From Arcticimaribacter sp965277835 (lineage in GTDB: Bacteria; Bacteroidota; Bacteroidia; Flavobacteriales; Flavobacteriaceae): a stretch of 64,000 nucleotides of DNA. The position numbers were made by a program, and so were the translations under genes. The notes below the pieces were generated by a model. The model saw only the letters and a program-made list of their open reading frames with translations. It searched no databases and was not told the origin of the DNA. This document shows, in pieces, positions 34,843 to 44,174 of this stretch. The stretch spans positions 744,001 to 808,000 of the forward strand of contig OZ255841.1 of assembly GCA_965277835.1 (NCBI GenBank), read 5' to 3'. The stretch's first letter is position 1, and every line of letters starts with the position of its first letter.

Positions 34843-35009
34843 AAGGAAGTAAACTAAAAGTTAATTCAAATAACATTTTCTTACAAATTATAAACAAAGT
34901 TAAATTTTAATCTTCTCTCTTTGAACTACTTAATTATACTGGTAAAGCTCAATACTACTGAACTTTATTGTATATTTAGAATATTATTAACTAAAATAAA
35001 CCATATTTT

Positions 35010-37595
35010 ATGAAAAAAATCAACTTTTTATTCATCCTATTTGTTTTTCTAAGCTTCGCAGTTGGTGCTCAGGTTACAGGGTCTGTCCAAGATATTGACG
35101 GCACTCCATTACCTGGCGCAAGTGTTGTAGTAAAAGGAAGCACAATAGGCGCTACCACAGACTTTGATGGAAATTTTTCTATTAATGCACCTGTCGATTC
35201 TACTTTGGTCTTTTCTTATGTAGGCTTTGAGACCCAAGAAATAGTTAGCGATGGAAACCAAATTCAAGTAGTCATGCAATCTGGAGTTTCTCTAAGTGAA
35301 GTACTTGTTACAGGTAACCGTTCTAAACCTAGAACAGCTATTGATTCCGCTGTGCCAATTGATAATATAAAGACTTCGGACATTTTAAATGTAGGTGAAG
35401 CATCAATTGAACGTGCGTTAACTTTTGCTATACCTTCTTTCAATGCTCAAGATCAACCTATTTCTGATGCAACCGCAGGATTTAGCCCAGCTGATTTAAG
35501 AGGCTTAGGCCCTTCGAGAACGTTGGTATTAATAAACGGTAAAAGGGTAAACCAACAAGCCCAAGCGTATTTGAACAGAACTCCTGGTAAAGGAGAAGTT
35601 GGAATAAATTTAAAATCTATTCCTATCGCTGCTGTAGAACGTATTGAAGTACTTAGAGACGGTGCATCTTCTCAGTATGGTTCCGATGCAATGTCAGGGG
35701 TAATGAATTTTATTTTAAAGAAAGATTCTGCTTTTTCTACTTTTAATACAGGGACTGGGATTACCTCTTCTGGAGATGGATTTCAATTTAATGCTGACTA
35801 TAATACAACATTACCCTTTGGTGATGGCGGACGTATTAACTTTACACTTGCATATACAAATCAAGAAAAAACAAATCGTGCAGGTTCACCAGGGCTAAGT
35901 GCTATTGATGTTGCTACCTCACGTCAAAATGAAATTGATTTTGCTCGTGAAAACCCTCAACTAGGAATGATTGTAGGTCGTCCTGACTTAAAGCAAAGAA
36001 CCGTTTTTGTAAATATCTCACACCCTCTTGGAGAAAATTCTGAGTTTTATACCACTCACGGATACTCTAGGCGTTTCAATAGATCGTTTGCTTACTATCG
36101 TTTCCCAGGATGGAGAAGAGATGTTGCTGATGCCAATTTCTTAACTACTAAACCTGAAGATTTTGTAGGATATCATCCAACTTTTGAAGGAGATGTTAAA
36201 GATATTTTTAATGTGATTGGAGTTAATCTTGACTTAGGGAAAGAATGGTTTTTAGATCTTTCTATAACACACGGTAAAAATAGTATTGATTATACAGTTA
36301 ATAACTCGGTAAATAGAGATTATCTTGCTGTTAACAATTGGAGTCCTACTTCGTTTAAGCCAGGTGGGTATGCATTTGCAAATGTTATTGAAAATGTTGA
36401 TTTATCAAAAAAGTTTAATGAAACCCTTTCTTTCTCAGCTGGACTAGAATATAAAACTGAAAAATTTGAAGCCTTTAAAGGTGATGCTTTTTCACGTTTT
36501 GGAGGTGGAAGTGATTCTTTTGCAGGTATTAGCGAAGATCAAGAAGGAGAATGGACACGTAATAACTTTGCAATATACTCGGGGTTAGATATTGATTTTT
36601 CTGAAAAATTCTTAGTTTCTTTTGCAGGTCGTTTTGAAAACTTCTCAGACGTAGGTTCAAACTTTAGTTGGAAAGCAGCATCTAGATATAAGATAAATGA
36701 AAATATTGCTATTCGTGCAAGTATTTCTACAGGGTTTAGAGCGCCTTCTTTACATCAACAAAAATTATCGAATACACAGTTTATCATTGTAGCTGGTAGT
36801 AATGAGCCATTGCTACAAGGTACGCTTCAAAATGGTACAACTGCTGTACGAAATTTAGGTATTAAAGATTTATTCCCCGAAACTTCTCTAAACTTTACTA
36901 CAGGGATAACCTTTGGTAATGGTCAAGGGTTCTCGGGTAGCGTTGACTTTTATAGCATTGCCGTAGATAATCGTATATTATTCTCTTCTCAATTTTCAGG
37001 AGGTACTAATGAAAGTATTAAAACTTTATTACAAAACGCTGGTGTAGTCTCGGTACAAGCTTGGATTAATGCAGGGAATACTCAAACTACTGGTTTAGAC
37101 TTTGTTGTTAACTGGAGAAAAGATGATTTAGCTCTTGGGCTTATTGGAAACTTTAATAGTACAACAATTAAAAGTATTGATACGCCATCACAATTACAAG
37201 GTGTAGAAATTTTTGCTCGTGAAGAAGCTGGTTTAATTACCAATTCTCGACCAAAATCTAAAATAGCATTAATTGCTGACTATGATTTTGAAAAGTTTGA
37301 TATAGGTTTATATAACACTCTTTTTGGAAAAGTAACAGTTACTGCTCCTGCAAGTGGTGGAACCGACCAAGACTTATCTTCTAAACTAACTACGGATTTA
37401 CGTTTTGCCTATAAGTTTACACCTCAATTAAGGTTAACAGGTATTATTAATAATGCTTTTGATGTCTATCCTGATGTAACTTTAGCATCTACAATGACTG
37501 CACAAGCAGGTAGTCGTTTTTTATATTCTACTGAAGTTTCACAACATGGAATATTAGGTAGAAATTATTCTTTAGCACTTAGCTATAAGTTCTAA
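35010..37595 (+). CDS. TonB-dependent outer membrane receptor with CarboxypepD_reg-like domain
   Basis: The 861-residue product has a signal peptide (1-20, ending VGA before Q) and a CarboxypepD_reg-like Ig domain (~21-105: VTGSVQDIDGTPLPGASVVV, FVGFETQE-like end). Next comes a plug domain (~120-235, with GLGPSRTLVLINGKR and VERIEVLRDGASSQYGSDAMSG), and then a 22-strand-type barrel ending in the aromatic strand NYSLALSYKF. TonB energy drives uptake of a bulky ligand. No SusD partner follows. GH68-like and M20 genes upstream hint at sugar or peptide substrates, but that is inference only. Confidence 0.9.
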   Translation: MKKINFLFILFVFLSFAVGAQVTGSVQDIDGTPLPGASVVVKGSTIGATTDFDGNFSINAPVDSTLVFSYVGFETQEIVSDGNQIQVVMQSGVSLSEVLVTGNRSKPRTAIDSAVPIDNIKTSDILNVGEASIERALTFAIPSFNAQDQPISDATAGFSPADLRGLGPSRTLVLINGKRVNQQAQAYLNRTPGKGEVGINLKSIPIAAVERIEVLRDGASSQYGSDAMSGVMNFILKKDSAFSTFNTGTGITSSGDGFQFNADYNTTLPFGDGGRINFTLAYTNQEKTNRAGSPGLSAIDVATSRQNEIDFARENPQLGMIVGRPDLKQRTVFVNISHPLGENSEFYTTHGYSRRFNRSFAYYRFPGWRRDVADANFLTTKPEDFVGYHPTFEGDVKDIFNVIGVNLDLGKEWFLDLSITHGKNSIDYTVNNSVNRDYLAVNNWSPTSFKPGGYAFANVIENVDLSKKFNETLSFSAGLEYKTEKFEAFKGDAFSRFGGGSDSFAGISEDQEGEWTRNNFAIYSGLDIDFSEKFLVSFAGRFENFSDVGSNFSWKAASRYKINENIAIRASISTGFRAPSLHQQKLSNTQFIIVAGSNEPLLQGTLQNGTTAVRNLGIKDLFPETSLNFTTGITFGNGQGFSGSVDFYSIAVDNRILFSSQFSGGTNESIKTLLQNAGVVSVQAWINAGNTQTTGLDFVVNWRKDDLALGLIGNFNSTTIKSIDTPSQLQGVEIFAREEAGLITNSRPKSKIALIADYDFEKFDIGLYNTLFGKVTVTAPASGGTDQDLSSKLTTDLRFAYKFTPQLRLTGIINNAFDVYPDVTLASTMTAQAGSRFLYSTEVSQHGILGRNYSLALSYKF

Positions 37596-37612
37596 TAAAT
37601 TTTACTTATTTC

Positions 37613-37650
37613 TTAAAAAAAAGCTACTTCATTCGAAGTGGCTTTTTTTA
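37613..37650 (+). terminator. Rho-independent terminator after the TonB receptor
   Basis: A run of A precedes the stem GCTACTTC (37623-37630) / GAAGTGGC (37635-37642), with a 4-nt loop and one G-T pair, followed by a T-run. Classical form. Confidence 0.88.
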
Positions 37651-37695
37651 TATAAATATATAAGAGGATTGTATAAATGAACTATATTTTATATA

Positions 37696-37711
37696 TTTAA
37701 GTTAACTTAAA
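37696..37711. promoter_or_regulatory. 16-bp palindrome upstream of outer-membrane receptor gene
   Basis: TTTAAGTTAACTTAAA is a perfect palindrome ending 11 bp before the TTG start of the next gene. It could be an operator; no family is assigned. Confidence 0.35.
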
Positions 37712-37722
37712 ATATTATTCTC

Positions 37723-40098
37723 TTGAAAATTCTTACTAAAATAGGCTTATGCTTATTAATGTCTATCAACATAGCTTTTGCACAATCGAAAATAACAGGG
37801 AATATAAAAACCGACACACAAGAAGTCCTTCCCTTTGCTAATGTAGTGTTATACCTTTCAAATGACAATGACGACTTTGTAAAAGGTAGTGTGAGCGATG
37901 CCAATGGAAATTATAATATTGAAGACGTTTCGACAGGGACATACTGGATTGAGATTTCTGTTCTTGGGTTTGAGACATTAAAATCAGAGCCTTTCGAAAT
38001 TGACGAAAGCACAGAAATAAAAGAGCTTAACTTTACTTTAAAAGAAGAAGCACAAGCTCTCAACGAAGTTGTTGTTAAAAGCAATAGACCTGTCATTCGA
38101 CAAACTTCTGAAAAACTTATTGTAGATCTCGAAAATTCAGAATCTATAAATTCAAATTTACAAGATGTAATGAAAAAAGTTCCTGGGGTTTTGGTCATTA
38201 ACGGGCGCATAAGTTATGCTGGGCAACAAAATATACGAATTCTTATTAATGGTAAGCGAACCGATTATATTGATACTGCTTCTTTATTAAGGGATTTCCC
38301 CGCAGATAATATCGCCAGAATAGAACTTGTGCAACAACCCGGAGCAGAATTTGATGCTGAAGGCTCTGGTCCTATTATTGATATTATTCTTAAAAAAAAT
38401 GCAAAACTAGGAACTCACGGGAATGTGAGACTTCATCAAGGGTATGATAATACTTATGAATATGGGGCTAGTGGGTCTATTAGTAGTTATAAAAACAAAT
38501 TGAATTGGCAGTTAAGTTCTGGATATAGACAAAATGGATGGAGAGAAGATTTATTTTTAGTACGAAAAGTAAATAATCAAACTTTTGATCAAGAATCTAT
38601 AGCACCTTATGATCCAGCAAATTTTAGAGTTAATGGTAGTTTAGATTATTATATAAATGATAAACACAGTATAGGTGTTAGCGGAAGAAGAGTTTATACA
38701 GATTCTGATAGAACTGCGCTTAGTATTACACGCATTATTGATGGAAGTTTAACAAGTGCTTTACAAGCAGGAAATCGATTTGATCGTCAACAAGTAGTTT
38801 TAAATATTAACCCTTATTATGAATATGATGATGAAAAAACTAAACTTAATTTCGATTTTAATTATGTCGATTATACAAATGACAATCTAAACAACATTTT
38901 TCAAATAGGTGCTAGTACTATTGACTACAATGATCAACGTTATACCCAAAAAGGTGAATATACTATTCTAGCGTATAAATTTGATTATAAACGTACTGTT
39001 AACGATAATTTTAATTGGATGGCTGGTTCAAAATATTCGCTAGTTGACACTAAAAATGATTTAACCTCTTTTGTCCAAAATCAACAACAAGTCTTTGTTT
39101 TAGACAATAACCAATCGAACATATTTTTTATAGATGAAAGTATATTTGCGGCTTATACTAAACTAACAGCAACAGTTGATAAATGGTCTTTTTCTGGAGG
39201 TGTCCGCTGGGAACAAAGTAGAACTACTGGGACATCAACAAACCCCGAAAGAACAAGAGAACGATTGATTTCAAAATTATTCCCAAGCGCAAGTATTACA
39301 AGAAAACTATCAGAAAACCTCGGTGCTAATATTTCATATAGCTATCGTATTCAAAGACCTTCTTATAATTCTCTAAACTCTTTTGTGTACTACTTTGACC
39401 CTTATACCTTTGATGAAGGCAATCCTAATTTAACTCCTGCTTTTACCAATAGTTTTCAATTTAATTTAACTTATGATGATCAACCTTTTTTTAGTGTAAG
39501 TTATCGTGATACTAAAGATGCTTTATTTGAGCTTATTTCTCAAAATAATGAAGCCTCGCAAATTTCGCGGTCAGTAATTAATCTATCTCAAAGCAAAAAC
39601 TGGAGTTTTAGACTGTTCGCTCCTGTAAATTTTTTAGAGGGCTTAGATGGATTTACGGGTTTTATTGTTAATCATAATGCTTTTACATCTGAAGACCTTA
39701 ACCCTGATTTTAACTTATCTAGGTGGGGTTTTACATGGTACACCAGCATTGAATACCTTTTACCGTGGGATATCAATTCTGAAATTACATCTTATTATTC
39801 ATCGGGAGGTTTAGAAGGACAAATTGAGCACGAGTGGATAGCTGGCGTAGGGTTTGCATTAAGCAAAACATTGTTAAATGACAAGCTGAAACTGAATTTG
39901 GGAGTTGGTGAAATTTTGAATAGAAAATTTATTGGTGCAATTAAATCCAATGGTGTAGATGCTTCCGTAATTACCGACTGGTCAAGATGGAATGTATATT
40001 TCCAAGCTACTTATAATTTTGGTTCAAAATTTAATAAAAACAAAAACCGTGAGCAGTCTTCTCAAGAAGAGCAAAATAGGATAGGCGATAATAACTAA
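37723..40098 (+). CDS. Outer membrane beta-barrel receptor of the CarboxypepD_reg/OMP_b-brl_3 type
   Basis: The 791-residue protein has a signal peptide (~1-20, ending AFA before Q) and a CarboxypepD_reg-like Ig domain (~24-105: KITGNIKTDTQEVLPFANVV). A plug-like region follows (~120-215: VPGVLVINGRISYAGQQNIR, then ARIELVQQPGAEFDAEGSGP), then a long barrel. This matches the Bacteroidetes outer-membrane beta-barrel family often grouped with TonB receptors; the transported ligand is unknown. The start is TTG at 37723, chosen because it sits directly before the signal peptide. The C terminus is a polar Asn/Lys/Gln/Glu tail after the last strand (ATYNFGSKF). Confidence 0.85.
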   Translation: MKILTKIGLCLLMSINIAFAQSKITGNIKTDTQEVLPFANVVLYLSNDNDDFVKGSVSDANGNYNIEDVSTGTYWIEISVLGFETLKSEPFEIDESTEIKELNFTLKEEAQALNEVVVKSNRPVIRQTSEKLIVDLENSESINSNLQDVMKKVPGVLVINGRISYAGQQNIRILINGKRTDYIDTASLLRDFPADNIARIELVQQPGAEFDAEGSGPIIDIILKKNAKLGTHGNVRLHQGYDNTYEYGASGSISSYKNKLNWQLSSGYRQNGWREDLFLVRKVNNQTFDQESIAPYDPANFRVNGSLDYYINDKHSIGVSGRRVYTDSDRTALSITRIIDGSLTSALQAGNRFDRQQVVLNINPYYEYDDEKTKLNFDFNYVDYTNDNLNNIFQIGASTIDYNDQRYTQKGEYTILAYKFDYKRTVNDNFNWMAGSKYSLVDTKNDLTSFVQNQQQVFVLDNNQSNIFFIDESIFAAYTKLTATVDKWSFSGGVRWEQSRTTGTSTNPERTRERLISKLFPSASITRKLSENLGANISYSYRIQRPSYNSLNSFVYYFDPYTFDEGNPNLTPAFTNSFQFNLTYDDQPFFSVSYRDTKDALFELISQNNEASQISRSVINLSQSKNWSFRLFAPVNFLEGLDGFTGFIVNHNAFTSEDLNPDFNLSRWGFTWYTSIEYLLPWDINSEITSYYSSGGLEGQIEHEWIAGVGFALSKTLLNDKLKLNLGVGEILNRKFIGAIKSNGVDASVITDWSRWNVYFQATYNFGSKFNKNKNREQSSQEEQNRIGDNN

Positions 40099-40123
40099 AA
40101 GTTATTTTAAATACAGTGTCCGT

Positions 40124-43081
40124 TTATTTAGAAAGTGCTTTCTTTTTCTGTGTATCAAACATAACTGGAGTAGCTATAAATACTGATGAATAAGTTCCTA
40201 CAATAACTCCAATAATTAAAGCAAACATAAATCCACGAATAGACTCGCCTCCAAATATAAAAATAGTCAATAATACTAGTAAAGTCGTTAAAGAAGTATT
40301 TAAGGTTCTACTTAGAGTACTATTTAGTGCGGAGTCTACTGTATTGTTAAACTCCCATTTTGTATGGTCTCTTGCAAATTCTCGAATACGGTCAAAAACA
40401 ACTACCGTGTCGTTTAATGAATACCCTATTACGGTTAATATTGCTGCAATAAACGCTTGGTTAATTTCCATACTAAAAGGCATTATCGAATATGTCAAAG
40501 AAAAAATTCCAAGAACAATAAGTACATCATGAAAAACTGCTACTACAGCCCCCAATGAAAATTGCCATCTACGGAATCTCAATAAAATATATAAGAATAC
40601 TACTATCAAAGATCCTATTACGGCTAAGTATGAATTATTTTTGATGTCATCGGCAATAGTTGGACCAACCTTAATAGATGACATAATACCTAATACTTTT
40701 TCATCGTTCCCGTCTAAAAAGTTACTGTAACTAAATCCTTCTGGAAAATAAGGTTTAAGGCTATTATAAAGTTTATCATAAATCTCATTATCAATTTCTG
40801 TTCCTTCTTCATCTACTTTATACTTAGTTGTAATTTTTAATTGATTAGCATTTCCAAAAGTTTTAACTTCTGCACTACCAAAAACGTCTACAAGAGCACT
40901 TTCAATTTCACTAGGGTTAATAACTTTATCAAAACGTACAGTAAATGATCGCCCCCCAACAAAATCAACTCCTTGATTTAATCCATTAACTGTAAGAGAC
41001 GTTAAACTTGCTATAATCAATATGCCAGAAACGATATAAGCAACTTTACGTTTCCCTAAAAATGCAATATTCATGTTTTGAAAAAACGTCTTTGTCATAG
41101 GAGTAGCAAAAGAAACTATTTTCCCTTTTATTGAACGTCCATCAATTAAGATACGAGTAATAAATATAGCGGTAAACAAAGATGTTACGATACCTATTAA
41201 CAACGTCGTAGCAAACCCTTTAATTGGTCCTGTACCAAAAACGAATAAAATTAATGCAGTAAGTCCAGTAGTAATATTTGCGTCTAAGATTGAAGATAAC
41301 GCATTGCTAAACCCGTCGGCGACAGATTTCATCTGTCCTTTTCCTTTCTTTAATTCTTCGCGAATTCTTTCGAATATAAGAACATTAGCGTCGACAGAAA
41401 TACCTATAGTCAAAACAATACCTGCAATACCAGGTAAAGTAAGTACAGCTCCTAAACTGGCAAGTACTCCAAAAATAAGTACAATATTAAATACTAAGGC
41501 TATGTCTGCAAAAATACCTGAAGAACCATAATAAAAAATCATCCAGAGTAATACAATAATCAAAGCTATAATAAACGAATAAAACCCACTTTCAATAGCT
41601 TCTTTACCTAAAGAAGGTCCTACTATTTCCGATTGAATAATATCCGCCGATGCAGGTAGTTTACCTGCTCTTAGTACATTAGCTAAATCTATCGCCTCAT
41701 TGAGTGTAAATGCTCCTGAAATTTCTGAACGCCCACCTGAAATTGCTCCATTTGAAACAGTCGGGGCCGAATAAACAATATCATCTAATACAATAGCAAT
41801 ATTACTTCCTTCTCTAAAAGCTTTCCCAGTCATATTCTCCCATATTCTTGCACCTTCGGTACTCATTCGCATAGAAACAGAGGGTTTTCCTACTTGGTCA
41901 AACGCTTGAATTGCGTCATCAATTACGCTTCCGCTAAGAGGAGGAATATCGTCTCTATTTGATTTTAAAATAAATAATTCAATAAAATCAGAGTTTTCAA
42001 GAGGTTTTCCCCAAGCAAACTTTACATAACGATATTCTTGTGGTAACAATCTTCTTACCTCAGGTAAATTAAGATATTCCATTACCTTAATTTGGTCTTT
42101 TTTAGCAACTTGAGCTAGTACTGGACCACCTTGATATCCGTATCCTACGATTAAATCTAAAAGCGGATTTGTATTAGCAGTATTATTAGTAGCCGTAGAA
42201 TCTTTAGTTTCAACATCGGCTAATAAATCATCAATTGCTGAAGCTTCCTCTTTTGGCTCAGGGCTTTCGCTCTTAATATTTCTTTCAGCTAATAATTTAT
42301 CTGCTTCTTGTATAAAGTTTAAAAATGGTTCATTTTTATATGTCTCCCAAAACTCTAATTGAGCTGTACTCTGAAGCAAGTTTTTAACCCTATTTACATT
42401 TCTAGCTCCAGGGAGTTCTACTAAAATCCTTCCAGAAGTCCCTAAGCGTTGGATATTAGGTTGAGTAACCCCAAACTTATCTATTCTTTTTCTTAACACT
42501 TCAAAAGCTGAAACAATTGATTCATCAATTTTTTGTCGAATAATTGGACGAACTTGATCGTCTGACATTTCGAAGTTGATTATATCACTAAGTGTTCTGT
42601 TTGCAAAAATATCTGGGTTAGCCAAAGTAACATCACCTTGTATTGCTTCGAAAGCAGTGAAAAACGATTCTATATAAGGTTCGTCAGACTCTTTTTGCAA
42701 AATATCAGCATCATCAAGAGCTTTATTAAAGACTGGGTTTCTTGTGTAGTTTGCTAAATTCTTTAAAATATCCTTAATCGAAATTTGAAGAATTACATTA
42801 ATCCCCCCTTTCAAGTCAAGTCCTTTATTTAACTCTTTTGCTCTTGCATCATTATAAGAAGTAAACCCAAAAATAGATAGATTACCAATTGAATCTAAAT
42901 ATGTGATTTTTTCTTGTTCCCTAAGTGTCAAATAATCTTCTCTATCTTCTGAGATTCTAAGCTCGGCATAGCGATCCGCTTTAGTTTCTTGACTACTTGA
43001 TATAAAAGTAAAAGAAAGCTGATAAATACTTACGATTCCAAAAAGAATCCCAAAAAACTTTATTAATCCGTTATTCTGCAT
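40124..43081 (-). CDS. secDF: Fused protein translocase subunit SecDF
   Basis: SecDF uses the proton gradient to pull preproteins through SecYEG. The 985-residue protein joins SecD and SecF in one chain, as usual in Bacteroidetes. The SecD half has the N-terminal helix, the GLDLKGG motif, P1 domain and the multi-helix region with the conserved VLTIGISVDANVLIFERIREE. The SecF half includes GVDFVGGRSFTVRF and VIGYSLNDTVVVFDRIRE. Both D/E-R-I-R-E motifs are intact. It has its own transcription unit, separated from mdh by a terminator. Confidence 0.97.
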   Translation of the reverse strand: MQNNGLIKFFGILFGIVSIYQLSFTFISSSQETKADRYAELRISEDREDYLTLREQEKITYLDSIGNLSIFGFTSYNDARAKELNKGLDLKGGINVILQISIKDILKNLANYTRNPVFNKALDDADILQKESDEPYIESFFTAFEAIQGDVTLANPDIFANRTLSDIINFEMSDDQVRPIIRQKIDESIVSAFEVLRKRIDKFGVTQPNIQRLGTSGRILVELPGARNVNRVKNLLQSTAQLEFWETYKNEPFLNFIQEADKLLAERNIKSESPEPKEEASAIDDLLADVETKDSTATNNTANTNPLLDLIVGYGYQGGPVLAQVAKKDQIKVMEYLNLPEVRRLLPQEYRYVKFAWGKPLENSDFIELFILKSNRDDIPPLSGSVIDDAIQAFDQVGKPSVSMRMSTEGARIWENMTGKAFREGSNIAIVLDDIVYSAPTVSNGAISGGRSEISGAFTLNEAIDLANVLRAGKLPASADIIQSEIVGPSLGKEAIESGFYSFIIALIIVLLWMIFYYGSSGIFADIALVFNIVLIFGVLASLGAVLTLPGIAGIVLTIGISVDANVLIFERIREELKKGKGQMKSVADGFSNALSSILDANITTGLTALILFVFGTGPIKGFATTLLIGIVTSLFTAIFITRILIDGRSIKGKIVSFATPMTKTFFQNMNIAFLGKRKVAYIVSGILIIASLTSLTVNGLNQGVDFVGGRSFTVRFDKVINPSEIESALVDVFGSAEVKTFGNANQLKITTKYKVDEEGTEIDNEIYDKLYNSLKPYFPEGFSYSNFLDGNDEKVLGIMSSIKVGPTIADDIKNNSYLAVIGSLIVVFLYILLRFRRWQFSLGAVVAVFHDVLIVLGIFSLTYSIMPFSMEINQAFIAAILTVIGYSLNDTVVVFDRIREFARDHTKWEFNNTVDSALNSTLSRTLNTSLTTLLVLLTIFIFGGESIRGFMFALIIGVIVGTYSSVFIATPVMFDTQKKKALSK

Positions 43082-43162
43082 TGATTTAATTTTTAAGCAT
43101 AATATTAAAGGCGAGCAAATATAAGCAAAGATTTGACAACTTTATAGTTCTTTTTATATACA

Positions 43163-43188
43163 AAAAAACCGCTTTAAAGCGGTTTTTT
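43163..43188 (-). terminator. Bidirectional-looking terminator after mdh
   Basis: AAAAAACCGCTTT pairs perfectly with AAAGCGGTTTTTT, a 26-bp palindrome with A- and T-runs at its ends. It lies 21 bp past the mdh stop codon. Confidence 0.88.
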
Positions 43189-43209
43189 AAAAATCCTTAA
43201 AGTATTTGG

Positions 43210-44142
43210 TTATAAATTACTTGATAATGCCTCATTCATTGCCTTAACAGCTTTAGCACTTTTTCTAAATTTCATAACCTCTGCATCGTTTAACTCAATC
43301 TCTAAAACTGTTTCTATTCCATTTTTACCTATAATACATGGAACGCCAATACAGATATCGCTTTCGCCATATTCTCCATCGAGGTAAGCAGAACATGGGA
43401 TTATTTTCTTTTGATCATTGAGAACGCTATCAACCAAATATGCTACTGAAGCTCCAGGAGCATACCAAGCAGAAGTTCCCAGTAATTTAGTTAGTGTAGC
43501 CCCTCCTACCATAGTGTCTGCTGCTATTTTTTCGAGCTCTTCTTCTGACAAGAACTGACTTACAGGAATTCCATTATAACTAGCCAAACGTGTTAAAGGA
43601 ATCATAGTAGTATCACCATGACCACCTATAACCATTCCATGAATATCGTTTGCAGGTTTATTAAGCGCCATTGATAAATATGTTTTAAAACGAGAACTAT
43701 CTAGTGTTCCTCCCATTCCGATAACCCTATTTTTAGGAAGACCTGTAGCCTTTAGTGCTAAATAAGTCATTGTATCCATAGGATTAGATACTACTATAAT
43801 AATTGCATTAGGAGAATCTTTTAATACATTATCGCAAACCGATTTAACAATACCAGCATTAATACCTATTAGTTCTTCGCGGGTCATTCCAGGTTTTCTA
43901 GGAATTCCCGAAGTTATGACTACAACATCGCTGTTCATAGTTTTAGAATAATCGTTTGTTACTCCAATTATTCGAGTATTAAACCCTAAAGTCGTTGCCG
44001 TTTGGCTAAGATCTAATGCTTTTCCTTCAGCAGTTCCTTCTTTGATATCTAATAAGACTACTTCGCTAGCTATTCGTCTAATTGCTATATATTCGGCACA
44101 TGAAGCTCCAACGTTTCCAGCACCAATAACTGTTACTTTCAT
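43210..44142 (-). CDS. mdh: Malate dehydrogenase (LDH-like type)
   Basis: The enzyme interconverts malate and oxaloacetate with NAD in the TCA cycle. The 310-residue product begins MKVTVIGAGNVGASCAEYIA (dinucleotide fold). It has the substrate arginines of the malate-type active loop in GIPRKPGMTREEL, VSNPMDTMTY, and the catalytic His in IGGHGDTTMIPL. The acidic residue in LDIKEG favours NAD. It lies 32 bp downstream of gyrB and is followed by a strong terminator, so gyrB-mdh may be co-transcribed. Confidence 0.97.
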   Translation of the reverse strand: MKVTVIGAGNVGASCAEYIAIRRIASEVVLLDIKEGTAEGKALDLSQTATTLGFNTRIIGVTNDYSKTMNSDVVVITSGIPRKPGMTREELIGINAGIVKSVCDNVLKDSPNAIIIVVSNPMDTMTYLALKATGLPKNRVIGMGGTLDSSRFKTYLSMALNKPANDIHGMVIGGHGDTTMIPLTRLASYNGIPVSQFLSEEELEKIAADTMVGGATLTKLLGTSAWYAPGASVAYLVDSVLNDQKKIIPCSAYLDGEYGESDICIGVPCIIGKNGIETVLEIELNDAEVMKFRKSAKAVKAMNEALSSNL

Positions 44143-44174
44143 AAATATTATTTTTTAATAAATTTAATAATTTT

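Noticed and set aside
43082..43209. Small RNA gene between secDF and mdh
   Set aside because: The only structure is the mdh terminator; no promoter pointing into a separate RNA was seen.
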